Below are positions 6,640 through 15,799 of a stretch of 64,000 bases of DNA, one piece after another; the first letter of the stretch is position 1; each line of letters opens with the position of its first letter. The stretch spans positions 1,922,001 to 1,986,000 of the forward strand of contig NZ_JAHVAO010000001.1 of assembly GCF_019264345.1 (NCBI RefSeq). The letters are read 5' to 3'. The notes under the pieces were generated by a model. It was not told the DNA's origin. It saw only the letters and a list, made by a program, of their open reading frames with translations, and did not search any database. A program made the position numbers and the translations under genes. This stretch comes from Marinobacter arenosus. GTDB taxonomy: Bacteria; Pseudomonadota; Gammaproteobacteria; Pseudomonadales; Oleiphilaceae.

Positions 6640-7953
6640 ATGTCGACAGAGCTTTATCAGATCGTGTTTGCGGGACAGATTCTGGACGGATTTGACGAAC
6701 CGCAGGTGAAAGCCAATCTGAAAGATCTTTTCAACGCCACCGATGAACGCATTGAACGCCTGTTCGCCCCAACCACCGACGCACCGGCGATCAAGTCCAA
6801 TCTGAACCACGAAGAGGCGGCGATCTACCACAAGCGCCTGACCGCTGCCGGTGCCGACGTTCGGATTTCATCCCAGAACAGAGCGCCTGCCGCCCCGGCA
6901 AAGGCGGCCCCGGCACAACAGGAACCGGCCGGAACCGCGCCGGCCAATGACACGGATGAAGCCTCTGGCAACCGCAAGCGCGCTCCCCTGGAATTCACCG
7001 GGCGGGGCGGCGAGTACTTCGGCATCTGGATCGTCAATATCCTTCTGACCATCGTGACCCTGGGCATCTATTCGGCCTGGGCCACGGTTCGCAACAACCA
7101 GTATTTCTATGGCAACACACTTCTGGACGGCGCCAGCTTCCAGTATCTTGCCAGCCCGATCACCATCCTCAAGGGCCGGCTGATTGCACTCGCCGTCCTG
7201 GTTGCCTACGTGGCCCTGTCGGAACTGTTCGTCGAGGCGGCCATCGCCTTCGCCGTCGCTTTTTTGTTCCTGGTGCCCTGGATCATGATCCGTTCACTGC
7301 GTTTCAACGCCATCAACAGCGCCTACCGCAACATCCGGTTTGACTTCCAGGGCACCTACGGCCAGGCCTTCATGGTCGCCTTCGTATGGCCCCTGCTGAA
7401 CCTGCTGTGCCTGATGCTGCTGACGCCTCTGGTACTCAAGAAAACCCACCAGTTTGTCGCCAACGGCAGCCGTTACGGCACCACCGGCTTTGACCTGGCC
7501 GTGACGACCAAGGCGTATTACCTGCTGTTCGGCAAGGCCCTGTTGCTGGCACTCGGCTTCGGTGCCGGCGCTTACCTGAGCGCCCAGGCAAACATGCCGG
7601 TGCTGGCCGCCATCATTGGCGGTATCGGTTACCTGACGCTCTTCGGCTTCTTCATGGCCGGTGTGGCCAACCTGTTCCTGAACTCAACCGAGCTGGCCGA
7701 GCACCGCTTCGAGTCGAAACTGGGGCCGGCACAGATGGTCTGGATCTATCTGAGCAACAGTCTGCTGGTCGTCCTCACCCTTGGCCTCTTCACGCCCTGG
7801 GCCAAAGTTCGCATGGCGCGCTACCGCGCCGCCTGTACAACCATGCTGATTTCCGGTGATCTGGACCATTTCGTCGCCGCTGAGCAGAACCGCGCCAGCG
7901 CCCTGGGTCAGGAACTGGGAGATGCCTTTGATGTCGAATTCGCCGCTATCTGA
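6640..7953 (+). CDS. DUF898 (YjgN-like) multi-pass membrane protein
   Basis: 437 residues. A soluble N-terminal region (about 1-85) is followed by an A/P-rich linker (about 86-105) and then a polytopic membrane domain. Its signatures are the repeated DUF898 elements FTGRGGEYFGIWIVNILLT, TLGIYSAWATVRNNQYFYGN and a second LTLGLFTPWAKVRMARYRA near the C-terminus. The family function is unknown. The final 23 bp overlap the start of the M48 protease gene, implying translational coupling, so the two products may act together at the inner membrane. The N-terminal extension is longer than in E. coli YjgN and I do not recognise its fold. Confidence 0.85.
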   Translation: MSTELYQIVFAGQILDGFDEPQVKANLKDLFNATDERIERLFAPTTDAPAIKSNLNHEEAAIYHKRLTAAGADVRISSQNRAPAAPAKAAPAQQEPAGTAPANDTDEASGNRKRAPLEFTGRGGEYFGIWIVNILLTIVTLGIYSAWATVRNNQYFYGNTLLDGASFQYLASPITILKGRLIALAVLVAYVALSELFVEAAIAFAVAFLFLVPWIMIRSLRFNAINSAYRNIRFDFQGTYGQAFMVAFVWPLLNLLCLMLLTPLVLKKTHQFVANGSRYGTTGFDLAVTTKAYYLLFGKALLLALGFGAGAYLSAQANMPVLAAIIGGIGYLTLFGFFMAGVANLFLNSTELAEHRFESKLGPAQMVWIYLSNSLLVVLTLGLFTPWAKVRMARYRAACTTMLISGDLDHFVAAEQNRASALGQELGDAFDVEFAAI

Positions 7954-9016
7954 TCTGGCCATTGAAGGGCAGTTCTATTCCGGCGACAATTCCCACCGAC
8001 AGGACGCCCTGCTGCGTTCTGTCGGTGGTGAGCTGATCCTGGCCACCGCATTCCACCAACGGCACCTGTCGCTGCAGGATCTCACCATCTCGCCACGGGT
8101 GGGCAACACCCCGCGATACCTTCACCTGCCGGATGACGGCGTCTTCGAAACCAGCGATAACGATGGCGTGGACCAGCTTGGCCGGAGGGCGTCAACGGGA
8201 CGCATCGCGCGCCTGCTGCATCGGCTGGAGAACCACCTGGGGCTGATCCTGACGGCGGTGGTGGTCACCGTCGCGGTCACCGCGTTTGCCTTTGTCTACG
8301 GCGTTCCCTGGACCGCCAAGGCCATCGCCTATGCCCTGCCTGACAGCATCGCCGAGCAGGCCGGGGAGTCGACGCTGGCTTCCCTGGACAGCACCTGGCT
8401 CGACCCTTCCGAACTCTCCAACGATCGCCAGCAGTCGCTCCAACGCCACTTCGAGCCCTTCCTGACACCGGTTGGCGGGCAGGAACTGACGGTCCTGTTC
8501 CGCTCGGCGCCGGCGATCGGAGCCAATGCCCTGGCCTTGCCCGACGGCACCTTGATCTTCACCGATGAGCTGGTCGAGCTGGCAGAAAATGACGACGAAC
8601 TGGTGGCCATCCTTGCCCACGAAATCGGCCATGTGGAACACCGTCATGGCATGCAGGGCATGGTCCAGTCGTCGCTGACCTTCTGGCTGATCGTGATGAT
8701 GACCGGCGACCTGTCGGCCTTTTCCGACACCACGGTGATGGTGCCGGCGGTACTGATGAGCCTTTCCTACTCACGCAAGATGGAACGGCAGGCCGACCAG
8801 TACGCACTGGAAACCCTGCAGCGGCATGACCTGGATCCGGGGCACTTTGCCAACATCATGGCCCGACTGGCGGAACTGGAGGATGTCAGTCAGGGTGACG
8901 CGGACGACGAAGGTGAGGAAGAGAAGAGTCACTGGAGCAGGCTTGGCGACCTGTTGTCGAGCCACCCGGTCACCGAGGAGCGCATTCAGCGCTTTCGCGA
9001 GGCAGCGTTCCGGTAA
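7931..9016 (+). CDS. M48-family membrane-anchored zinc metalloprotease
   Basis: 361 residues from the ATG at 7931; a longer frame from 7856 would lie fully inside the upstream gene. An N-terminal region of about 100 residues begins DLAIEGQFYSGDN and is followed by one membrane helix (about 103-123). The catalytic domain carries the HEXXH motif as HEIGH (230-234) within AILAHEIGHVEHRH, and the downstream MERQADQYAL supplies the third zinc ligand Glu. The arrangement resembles HtpX/BepA-type proteases. It overlaps the DUF898 gene, suggesting a membrane-protein quality-control or processing pair. A strong hairpin terminator follows. Confidence 0.88.
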   Translation: MSNSPLSDLAIEGQFYSGDNSHRQDALLRSVGGELILATAFHQRHLSLQDLTISPRVGNTPRYLHLPDDGVFETSDNDGVDQLGRRASTGRIARLLHRLENHLGLILTAVVVTVAVTAFAFVYGVPWTAKAIAYALPDSIAEQAGESTLASLDSTWLDPSELSNDRQQSLQRHFEPFLTPVGGQELTVLFRSAPAIGANALALPDGTLIFTDELVELAENDDELVAILAHEIGHVEHRHGMQGMVQSSLTFWLIVMMTGDLSAFSDTTVMVPAVLMSLSYSRKMERQADQYALETLQRHDLDPGHFANIMARLAELEDVSQGDADDEGEEEKSHWSRLGDLLSSHPVTEERIQRFREAAFR

Positions 9017-9031
9017 CACGGTCCCGGCAAA

Positions 9032-9060
9032 AAAAAGCCCCGCCAATGGCGGGGCTTTTT
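9032..9060. terminator. Bidirectional rho-independent terminator
   Basis: GCCCCGCC (9037-9044), loop AAT, GGCGGGGC (9048-9055), with A5 before and T5 after. It can serve both the M48 protease gene (+) and aceA (-), which converge here. Confidence 0.9.
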
Positions 9061-9065
9061 CGTGA

Positions 9066-9085
9066 CTCCCGGGCAAGCCCGGGAG
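9066..9085. repeat. REP-like palindrome
   Basis: CTCCCGGG-CAAG-CCCGGGAG is a perfect 8-bp inverted repeat lying between the terminator and the aceA stop codon. It has no U-tract, so it may be a REP-type palindrome or an mRNA 3'-end stabiliser. Confidence 0.5.
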
Positions 9086-9104
9086 CGACAACCAGACCGT
9101 TCGA

Positions 9105-10697
9105 TTAACCGAACTGGTTCATGGTGTTGTCTTTACCACCGGCCTTCAGAGCCGCTTCACCAGCGAAGAATTCCTTGTGGTCGTCGCCGATGTTGGAGCC
9201 AGCCATGTCCTGGTGCTTAACGGTGGCGATACCCTGACGGATTTCCTTGCGCTGTACACCCGCAACGTAGGCCAGCATGCCTTCGTCACCGAAGTAACCC
9301 TTGGCCAGGTTGTCGGTAGACAGGGCCGCGGTGTGGTATGTCGGCAGCGTGATCAGGTGGTGGAAGATACCCGCTTCGCGTGAACCGTCACGCTGGAAGT
9401 TACGGCACCACTCGTCAGCCAGCTGACCCAGCTCGGTGTTGTCGTACTCTTCGCTCATCAGCTTGGCACGATCGTAGGCAGAGACGTCCTTGCCCTCTTC
9501 CTTCCAGGCATCGAACACCTGCTGACGGAAGTTCAGGGTCCAGTTGAAGGACGGGCTGTTGTTGTAAACCAGCTTGGCGTCGGGAACCACTTCCTTGATG
9601 CGGTTAACCATGGCCGCGATCTGGCCAACGTGCGGCTTCTCGGTTTCGATCCACAGCAGGTCAGCGCCGTTCTGCAGGCTGGTGATGCAGTCCAGCACAA
9701 CGCGGTCTTCGCCAGTGCCCGGCTTGAACTGGAACAGGCCAGAAGCCAGACGCTTCGGACGAACCAGCTGGCCGTTCTGCTTGATCACGACGTCGCCGTT
9801 GTTGATGTCTTCTGCCTTCTCGATCACTTCACCGTCGATGAAGCTGTTGTACTGGTCGCCCAGATCGCCCGGCTCGTTGGTCACGGCGATCTTCTGGGTC
9901 AGGCCAGCGCCCAGGGAGTCGGTACGGGCAACGATGACACCATCGTCCACGCCCAGCTCAAGGAACGCCAGACGAACGGCGTTGATCTTGGACAGGAAGT
10001 CCGCGTGCGGAACAGTTACCTTGCCGTCCTGGTGACCACACTGCTTCTCGTCAGACACCTGGTTTTCGATCTGGATGCAGCAAGCACCGGCTTCGATCAT
10101 CTGCTTGGCCAGCAGGTAAGTCGCTTCGGCGTTACCGAAACCAGCGTCGATGTCCGCGATGATGGGCACAACGTGGGTTTCGTGGTTGTCGATCTGCTTG
10201 ATCAGCTCTTCCGCCTTGGCGTTGTCGCCGGCGTTCTCGGCTTCTTCCAGGGCACGGAACAGGTGGTTCAGTTCCCAGGCATCGGCCTGACGCAGGAAGG
10301 TGTACAGCTCTTCGATCAGACCGGAAACGGCGGTCTTTTCGTGCATGGACTGGTCAGGCAGCGGACCGAACTCGGAGCGCAGGGCGGCAACCATCCAGCC
10401 AGACAGGTACAGGTAACGACGCTTGGTGGAACCGAAGTGCTTCTTGATGGACAGCATTTTCTGCTGGCCGATGAAGCCGTGCCAGCAACCCAGGGACTGG
10501 GTGTACTGGGAGGTATCCTTGTCGTAGTTCGCCATGTCTTCGCGCATGATCTTGGCGGTGTACTTGGCGATGTCCAGGCCAGTCTTGAACTTGTTCTGGG
10601 CGCGCATGCGAGCAGCGTGCTTCGGGTTGATGGCGTTCCAGGTCGGGTGCTGCTTCAACAGCGAAGCAATCTGGTCAACGTCTTGTGCGTAGGGCAT
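9105..10697 (-). CDS. aceA: Isocitrate lyase (large, ~530-residue type)
   Basis: 530 residues, full length for the Pseudomonas/Acinetobacter subfamily. It cleaves isocitrate to glyoxylate and succinate, the first glyoxylate-shunt step needed for growth on acetate, fatty acids or hydrocarbons. The active-site loop reads EKQCGHQDGK with Cys220; this subfamily has Lys-Gln-Cys-Gly-His where E. coli has Lys-Lys-Cys-Gly-His. VVPIIADIDAGFGN (about 177-190) gives the metal-binding Asp cluster, and NNSPSFNW is also present. It is a single gene; malate synthase is not in the window. A long antisense frame on the other strand is a codon-usage shadow. Confidence 0.97.
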   Translation of the reverse strand: MPYAQDVDQIASLLKQHPTWNAINPKHAARMRAQNKFKTGLDIAKYTAKIMREDMANYDKDTSQYTQSLGCWHGFIGQQKMLSIKKHFGSTKRRYLYLSGWMVAALRSEFGPLPDQSMHEKTAVSGLIEELYTFLRQADAWELNHLFRALEEAENAGDNAKAEELIKQIDNHETHVVPIIADIDAGFGNAEATYLLAKQMIEAGACCIQIENQVSDEKQCGHQDGKVTVPHADFLSKINAVRLAFLELGVDDGVIVARTDSLGAGLTQKIAVTNEPGDLGDQYNSFIDGEVIEKAEDINNGDVVIKQNGQLVRPKRLASGLFQFKPGTGEDRVVLDCITSLQNGADLLWIETEKPHVGQIAAMVNRIKEVVPDAKLVYNNSPSFNWTLNFRQQVFDAWKEEGKDVSAYDRAKLMSEEYDNTELGQLADEWCRNFQRDGSREAGIFHHLITLPTYHTAALSTDNLAKGYFGDEGMLAYVAGVQRKEIRQGIATVKHQDMAGSNIGDDHKEFFAGEAALKAGGKDNTMNQFG

Positions 10698-10934
10698 GGT
10701 CTCAATCCTTTCTACGTTGGTTTTCTAAGTCGGTGCGGAGTAGCGTACAGCAACGTCCGAAGCCAACGACCTGCTCACTTTTTGAGCATAGCGCTGACGT
10801 TGAGGGTTACTTTAGTGCTTAAAAATTTATAATTGAAATTTATATAATCTATTTTCAGCATTTTTCTGGTGAATGCTGCCGAGAGTCCGGACCCAGCCGG
10901 CATGAGCGGACGTGAAGGACCATCATCAGGGCGG
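10698..10934 (-). promoter_or_regulatory. aceA upstream region with AT-rich direct repeats
   Basis: A 237-bp gap upstream of aceA. The part at 10815-10865 is strikingly AT-rich for this genome and holds two direct copies of AAATTTATA (10823-10831 and 10836-10844), spaced by 13 bp, overlapping TATA-like -10 candidates. This could be an activator or repressor binding site for carbon-source control. The binding protein is unknown. Confidence 0.45.
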
Positions 10935-12890
10935 TTACCGAGTACGGCAGAGAACCACCAGCCGGTCTCCGGGCTGGATGTCGAGAAACAGCTTGCGCGC
11001 GGGGTTCAGTACCAGGTGGCGGCCACTGTCATCCGGTCGAGCGCGGAACACACCCAACGCCACTTTGCCTTCGTTCGCCAGAATTCGTTCCAGCAACTGG
11101 AAGTCAACGCTCGCCGGTAACGGGTAATCATCGGGGTCCCGGAACTGGATCTCGGCTCCGCCCTCCGTAAACAACTCATCCAGCACCATCCGCAGTTCCC
11201 GCCGCAAGGCCACCTGCGCCAGAATATGGCTGAGGATCATCGGACTGATGAGCATTTCACTGCGATGGCCGTACAGCAGATTCCGGTTATCCGGATCACT
11301 CAACTCCATGATCACCTGCGGCCGCTCCGGACTTTCAGCCAGGATATCCTCCAACTGCAGGTAGCCGACCATGGCCCGGGCGTCTGCTTCCTCACCCGAG
11401 GCGAGCCGGTCACTGCTCAGCAGAATAACCGCATGATAGGCCGACGGCATCAGGCGTCTGAGCTCACCTTCCACCATGTAGTCGGCCTCAATATGGTGGC
11501 AGCGAGCCTGGGGAAACTCGCCCACGTAGCGGAATATGGCCTGCTCCCGCTCGCGGGACGGGACCACCGAGACCATGTCGACCTGAACATCCAGATCCGC
11601 ATAACTGGCAAACTCTGCGACCAGGCTCGGTACCCTGCGATTCCAGCCAAGAATCAGGATTCGCCGGCCACGATGGTCATGGGTGCGGCTTTTCGGGCGC
11701 GCTTCCTTGAAATCGATGACGGGCAAGGCCGGCAGTTTGGGATTTGGATCCGTTTCGGCGTAATCCCGGGCCATCATGACGACCCGATCCTCCGTATTGA
11801 TCCGGGTGTCCGATGGCGCGACCAGCTGGACCTCCCAGCTGTCTTCGTGGCGGCGCAGAAGTCCCAGCACGATCACATTGGGCCGGGCCGACGCCAGTTC
11901 CCCGAGCGACAGGCCAGCGACCGATTCCCCACCTCTGACGTAGATCTCATTGCCGGACCCGGCCGTGAGCAGCTCGTTGTAGACCTCGGATAACCCCGGA
12001 TGCAGGATGTTCTGGACCATCAACCGACTGATGGTGGCGTCACCGGCGACGACTTCCACCGCGCCGGGGTAGGCTCGTTCAACCACCGGATGCTTGCGGA
12101 CGTCCTGAATCTCGGCGACAACGAACGGCAGCGGGGAGCGGTAATGGCGGGCCTGCGCCGCGATGGACAGCAAGGCCTTGACGGTTTCGACATCCGACGT
12201 CACCAGACCACTGGCATCGGTGTTGGCACTGGGCACAATGACCGCAGCCGCATCCAGGCAGGCGACCCGATGCAGGGCGTCGGGCTGGATCGCCGACCCG
12301 GAGCGCAGGATAATCTGTCGGGCCCGGCGGCCAATGCCCGGCTCGCTGCGTAATTCATGCACCTGCGCCGCGGAAGCGTCTTCGGACAGCACGACCAGGT
12401 TCAGCTTCTGGGTGTCATGCTTCTCGAGAAACCGGCGCATCCGGCCAGACGATCCCAGCAACTCCGACAGCAACGGCAGGGTCTGACTGGTCCAGCCCAG
12501 CACAACGATGTGGTGCTTCAGGGTGACCGGCGTCAGTCCACGTTCGAGGTCAGCCATCTTGGCGATCAACCAGCGGGTCAGGATCGCCACCAGGGTACCC
12601 ATGAACACGACATAGCCGCTGACGGTGAGCAGGGTGGAGACAAACCGTTGCCAGGTTCCGACGTCGTCTCCGAGGTAACCCGGATCGGTCAGCCGGAGAA
12701 AGGCCCACCAGATCGCTGAACCGACGTTGTCGAAGGTCGCGCCCAGCGGAACCACCAGCAACCCGCCAATCAGCGAGATCAGCGCGATGAACGCGGCCAC
12801 CACGAGAAGTTGGAATCCGGCGCCCTTCACCAACTGACGTTCAACGACGAACTTGATTCGGTCAACAATCCGGAACGGTAGCATGGACAT
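10935..12890 (-). CDS. CASTOR/POLLUX-like ion channel with two TrkA-N/RCK domains
   Basis: 651 residues. Two membrane helices (about 24-47 and 83-108) flank a pore-helix segment AIWWAFLRLTDPGYLGDD, as in the plant CASTOR/POLLUX/DMI1 cation channels and their bacterial relatives. Two nucleotide-binding Rossmann units follow, starting HHIVVLGW (about 126) and RRILILGWNRRVPS (about 405), each with its own C-terminal regulatory region. Such proteins gate K+ or Ca2+; bacterial functions are mostly untested. It stands alone, about 70 bp downstream of the SulP gene on the same strand. Confidence 0.85.
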   Translation of the reverse strand: MSMLPFRIVDRIKFVVERQLVKGAGFQLLVVAAFIALISLIGGLLVVPLGATFDNVGSAIWWAFLRLTDPGYLGDDVGTWQRFVSTLLTVSGYVVFMGTLVAILTRWLIAKMADLERGLTPVTLKHHIVVLGWTSQTLPLLSELLGSSGRMRRFLEKHDTQKLNLVVLSEDASAAQVHELRSEPGIGRRARQIILRSGSAIQPDALHRVACLDAAAVIVPSANTDASGLVTSDVETVKALLSIAAQARHYRSPLPFVVAEIQDVRKHPVVERAYPGAVEVVAGDATISRLMVQNILHPGLSEVYNELLTAGSGNEIYVRGGESVAGLSLGELASARPNVIVLGLLRRHEDSWEVQLVAPSDTRINTEDRVVMMARDYAETDPNPKLPALPVIDFKEARPKSRTHDHRGRRILILGWNRRVPSLVAEFASYADLDVQVDMVSVVPSREREQAIFRYVGEFPQARCHHIEADYMVEGELRRLMPSAYHAVILLSSDRLASGEEADARAMVGYLQLEDILAESPERPQVIMELSDPDNRNLLYGHRSEMLISPMILSHILAQVALRRELRMVLDELFTEGGAEIQFRDPDDYPLPASVDFQLLERILANEGKVALGVFRARPDDSGRHLVLNPARKLFLDIQPGDRLVVLCRTR

Positions 12891-12960
12891 CCTGTATTAA
12901 TCGGTTGCGTTACCGCCAGCATAGCCGATAATCAACTGATTTCCCGAATAATTATAGCAA

Positions 12961-14685
12961 CTATCGGTTCCGCACTGAGGTCAGGGCCTCGTCCAGTGAC
13001 GGGCAGAACTGGCTGACACCGTCGATGGGCTTTACACCGGCCCGGGCGAGGGCCTTCAGGGGTTGGTACTGGAGGTCGGCAATCACCACGGCTGTGCCAT
13101 CCCGTTGGCAGACGTTGATCAGCTTGTTCAGCGCAGACAGCCCGCCGGCATCGAGGACCGTGACCCCGTCCATGTACAGGATGAAGCCACGGGCCTCCCG
13201 TGACAGCGATGCCAATTCCCCGAAAACCCGGTCTGCCGCCGCAAAGAACAGCGGCCCGTTGATCTTGAACACCCGCCAGCCATCGGGCAGGCACGCGCCA
13301 GCAACCCGCCGGCTGTCGGTGATGTCGGTGACCCGGGTCATCAGGGCCATCTCACGCATGAACAGCACCGCGGCCAGCAGGACGCCGGTTGTGATGGCAA
13401 TGACCATGTCCAGGATCACGGTCAGCAGGAAACAGGTCAGAAACACCAGGATGTCGCTGCGGGGCGCGGTTTTCAGGAGGTGGATCGCCTTCGGTGCCTC
13501 GCTCATGTTCCAGGCCACGATCACCAACAAGGCGGCCATGGCCGGCATCGGCAGGTAGGCCAAAATACCCGCGAGGGAAATCAGCGCCAGCAGGATCACC
13601 AGGGAGTGCACCATGGCGGACACCGGCGACTCGGCCCCAGCACGATAGTTGGCGGCCGAACGTGCAATCGCCGCCGTAGCGGTAATGCCACCAAAAAACG
13701 GGGTGACCAGGTTGCCAATACCCTGACCCAGGAGTTCGCTGTTGGCGCTGTGGCGGCGGCCGGTCATGCCATCGAGCACGACCGCACACAGCAAGGATTC
13801 GATGGCCCCCAGCATCGCGATGGCAAACGCCGACGGCAGCAACTCCCGGACCATGGACCAGGAGAGCCCAAGCGGCTCACCCACTGCATCGGGCCGATGC
13901 CAGGGCCAGGCCAGCTCCGGCAAAAACGGGGGGATGCCCGCGCCCATGGAACCGTCCGGCAACAGATAGCCGAACCGTGATCCGATTGTGTCGATGGCGG
14001 CGCCACCGGCGTTGAGCAGCAGCGCCAGCAAGCTGCCGATGACCACGGCCGGCAGGTGCGCCGGTACCGGCGTTTTCAGCCGGGGCCAGAGCAGCATCAC
14101 GGCAAGCGTTGCCCCGGCAACCAGCGTACTCATGGCATCCAGGGTTGGCAGTCCCTGTACCAGTACCGACAGCTTTTCCCAATAGGGTTCCGGCAGGCCG
14201 GCCAGCGACAGGCCAAACAAGTCCGGTACCTGCAGGGTGGCTATGACCACGGCAATGCCACCGGTAAATCCGAGGGTCACCGACTCCGGAATGTATTCGA
14301 TGAACCGGCCCAGGCGCATCAGCGCCATGATGACCAGCAGCACGCCCGACATCAGCGTCGCCAGCAGCAGGCCGCCGAGGCCATACTGCTGGGCAATCGG
14401 ATACAGAATCACCACGAAGGCGGCGGTCGGTCCGGAGATGCTGAACCGGCTACCCCCAGTCAGGGCAATCACAAACCCGGCGACAATCGCGGTGTAAAGC
14501 CCGTATTGGGGGGCAACGCCGCTGGCGATCGCCAGGGCCATGGCCAGAGGAATGGCGATGATGCCCACCGTCAGGCCCGCCAAGATATCCCGCAGCAGTC
14601 TCTGCCCGCCGTACCGCTCGTCCAGGCAAGCCTCTCGAAAAGCATGGGCTAAGCGGAGGGAGAACAAATGGGCTCGGTGAGACAT
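12961..14685 (-). CDS. SulP/SLC26-family anion transporter with STAS domain
   Basis: 574 residues. The membrane domain begins with LLRDILAGLTVGIIAIPLAMALAI, the SulP entry motif, and contains ELLGQGIGNLVTPFFGGI. A C-terminal STAS domain (about 460-565) carries ILYMDGVTVLDAGGLSAL. SulP proteins carry sulfate, bicarbonate, dicarboxylates or other anions; the substrate is not evident and there is no carbonic anhydrase or sulfur gene next to it. The ATG at 14685 faces the divergent ChaN-like lipoprotein gene. Confidence 0.9.
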   Translation of the reverse strand: MSHRAHLFSLRLAHAFREACLDERYGGQRLLRDILAGLTVGIIAIPLAMALAIASGVAPQYGLYTAIVAGFVIALTGGSRFSISGPTAAFVVILYPIAQQYGLGGLLLATLMSGVLLVIMALMRLGRFIEYIPESVTLGFTGGIAVVIATLQVPDLFGLSLAGLPEPYWEKLSVLVQGLPTLDAMSTLVAGATLAVMLLWPRLKTPVPAHLPAVVIGSLLALLLNAGGAAIDTIGSRFGYLLPDGSMGAGIPPFLPELAWPWHRPDAVGEPLGLSWSMVRELLPSAFAIAMLGAIESLLCAVVLDGMTGRRHSANSELLGQGIGNLVTPFFGGITATAAIARSAANYRAGAESPVSAMVHSLVILLALISLAGILAYLPMPAMAALLVIVAWNMSEAPKAIHLLKTAPRSDILVFLTCFLLTVILDMVIAITTGVLLAAVLFMREMALMTRVTDITDSRRVAGACLPDGWRVFKINGPLFFAAADRVFGELASLSREARGFILYMDGVTVLDAGGLSALNKLINVCQRDGTAVVIADLQYQPLKALARAGVKPIDGVSQFCPSLDEALTSVRNR

Positions 14686-14806
14686 GATAGGTTCGCCTAG
14701 GATAAACGACGGATTCTACCTCATCTTGCGACCGTCGCCACGGGATCGCCCGGGGGAGCGGCCGCAAACCACAACCAAACACGCGGACTTTTCGTATACT
14801 GCTGGC

Positions 14807-15799
14807 ATGAACCTACGAACGCGTTCCCTGTTATTGATGGCCCTGATCGGTCTTGGTGGTTGCTCAAGTATGACCCCTTCACTGGAACCGCCCGACACCC
14901 AGTATGACGCACGCATTGTCGAGGCCGCCACCGGCAACCAGCTGGATGTGACAGCCCTGGCGCGGCATCTGTCCGGTGTCGATGTGGTTGTAGTGGGCGA
15001 GTATCACGGCCACCACGGCTCCCACCTGCTGCAGTCACGACTGCAGACCGCCCTCTACCGGCAACGTCCGGAGCAGGTGCTGACCATGGAACAATTCGAA
15101 CTGGATCACCAGGAGGCGCTGAACCGTTACCTGGCGGGGCAGATGGGTGAAACCGAACTCATCGAAGACGCCGACGCCTGGGACAACTACCGGGCGTCTT
15201 ATCGACCTCTGGTGGAATTTGCGCGAACACACGACATTCCCGTGCTCGCGGCCAATGCCCCGGCCGGAATCGTGCGCTGCGTCGGACGCCAGGGACCGGA
15301 CTACCTCGATACCCTCAGCGCTGAGCGTCGAAACCAGTTACCCCGGGTTCCCTTTGCCGACACGCCCGCCTACCAGGAGAAGTTTGTCGCCGCCATCTCC
15401 GGCAGCCACGGGGACGCCGATCCGACCGTGAACGAGCGCATGCAGAGGACCTATCAGGCCCAACTTCTGCGGGATAACACCATGGCTACGCGAATTCTGG
15501 ACGCGGTCCAGGCCTATCCCGACCATCAGATTCTTCACATCACGGGCACCTTCCACAGCGAGGAACGCCTGGGTACCGTCGCGATGCTGGAACAGCGCGC
15601 GCCGGACCTATCCGTTGCCGTGATCACGCCGGTGTTCTGGCCCGACGGCCAGGCGCCTCCGATGACCGCAAAACACCGTCGGCTCGGGGACTTTCTGTAC
15701 TTCATACAACCGTTGCCAACGGAGTTTCGCGACCCCGACCGGGAACGGGCAGCCATGACCGCCCGGTTCAGTCAGTCGACGCCAACCCGCTGCGATTGA
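14807..15799 (+). CDS. ChaN-family haem-binding lipoprotein
   Basis: 330 residues from the ATG at 14807; a longer frame from 14684 has no signal sequence at its start. The lipobox LGGC lies in LIGLGGCSS, giving an outer- or inner-membrane lipoprotein. The ChaN domain follows: VVVVGEYHGHHGSHLLQSRL, EQFELDHQEALNRYL and HITGTFHSEERLG. Campylobacter ChaN binds haem and is linked to iron uptake. No TonB receptor is adjacent here, so the substrate link is inference. Its 3' end overlaps the convergent macrodomain gene by 32 bp. Confidence 0.85.
   Translation: MNLRTRSLLLMALIGLGGCSSMTPSLEPPDTQYDARIVEAATGNQLDVTALARHLSGVDVVVVGEYHGHHGSHLLQSRLQTALYRQRPEQVLTMEQFELDHQEALNRYLAGQMGETELIEDADAWDNYRASYRPLVEFARTHDIPVLAANAPAGIVRCVGRQGPDYLDTLSAERRNQLPRVPFADTPAYQEKFVAAISGSHGDADPTVNERMQRTYQAQLLRDNTMATRILDAVQAYPDHQILHITGTFHSEERLGTVAMLEQRAPDLSVAVITPVFWPDGQAPPMTAKHRRLGDFLYFIQPLPTEFRDPDRERAAMTARFSQSTPTRCD

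Noticed and set aside
9630..10832. 400-codon plus-strand frame opposite aceA
   Set aside because: Antisense shadow of isocitrate lyase; no ribosome site or recognisable domain.
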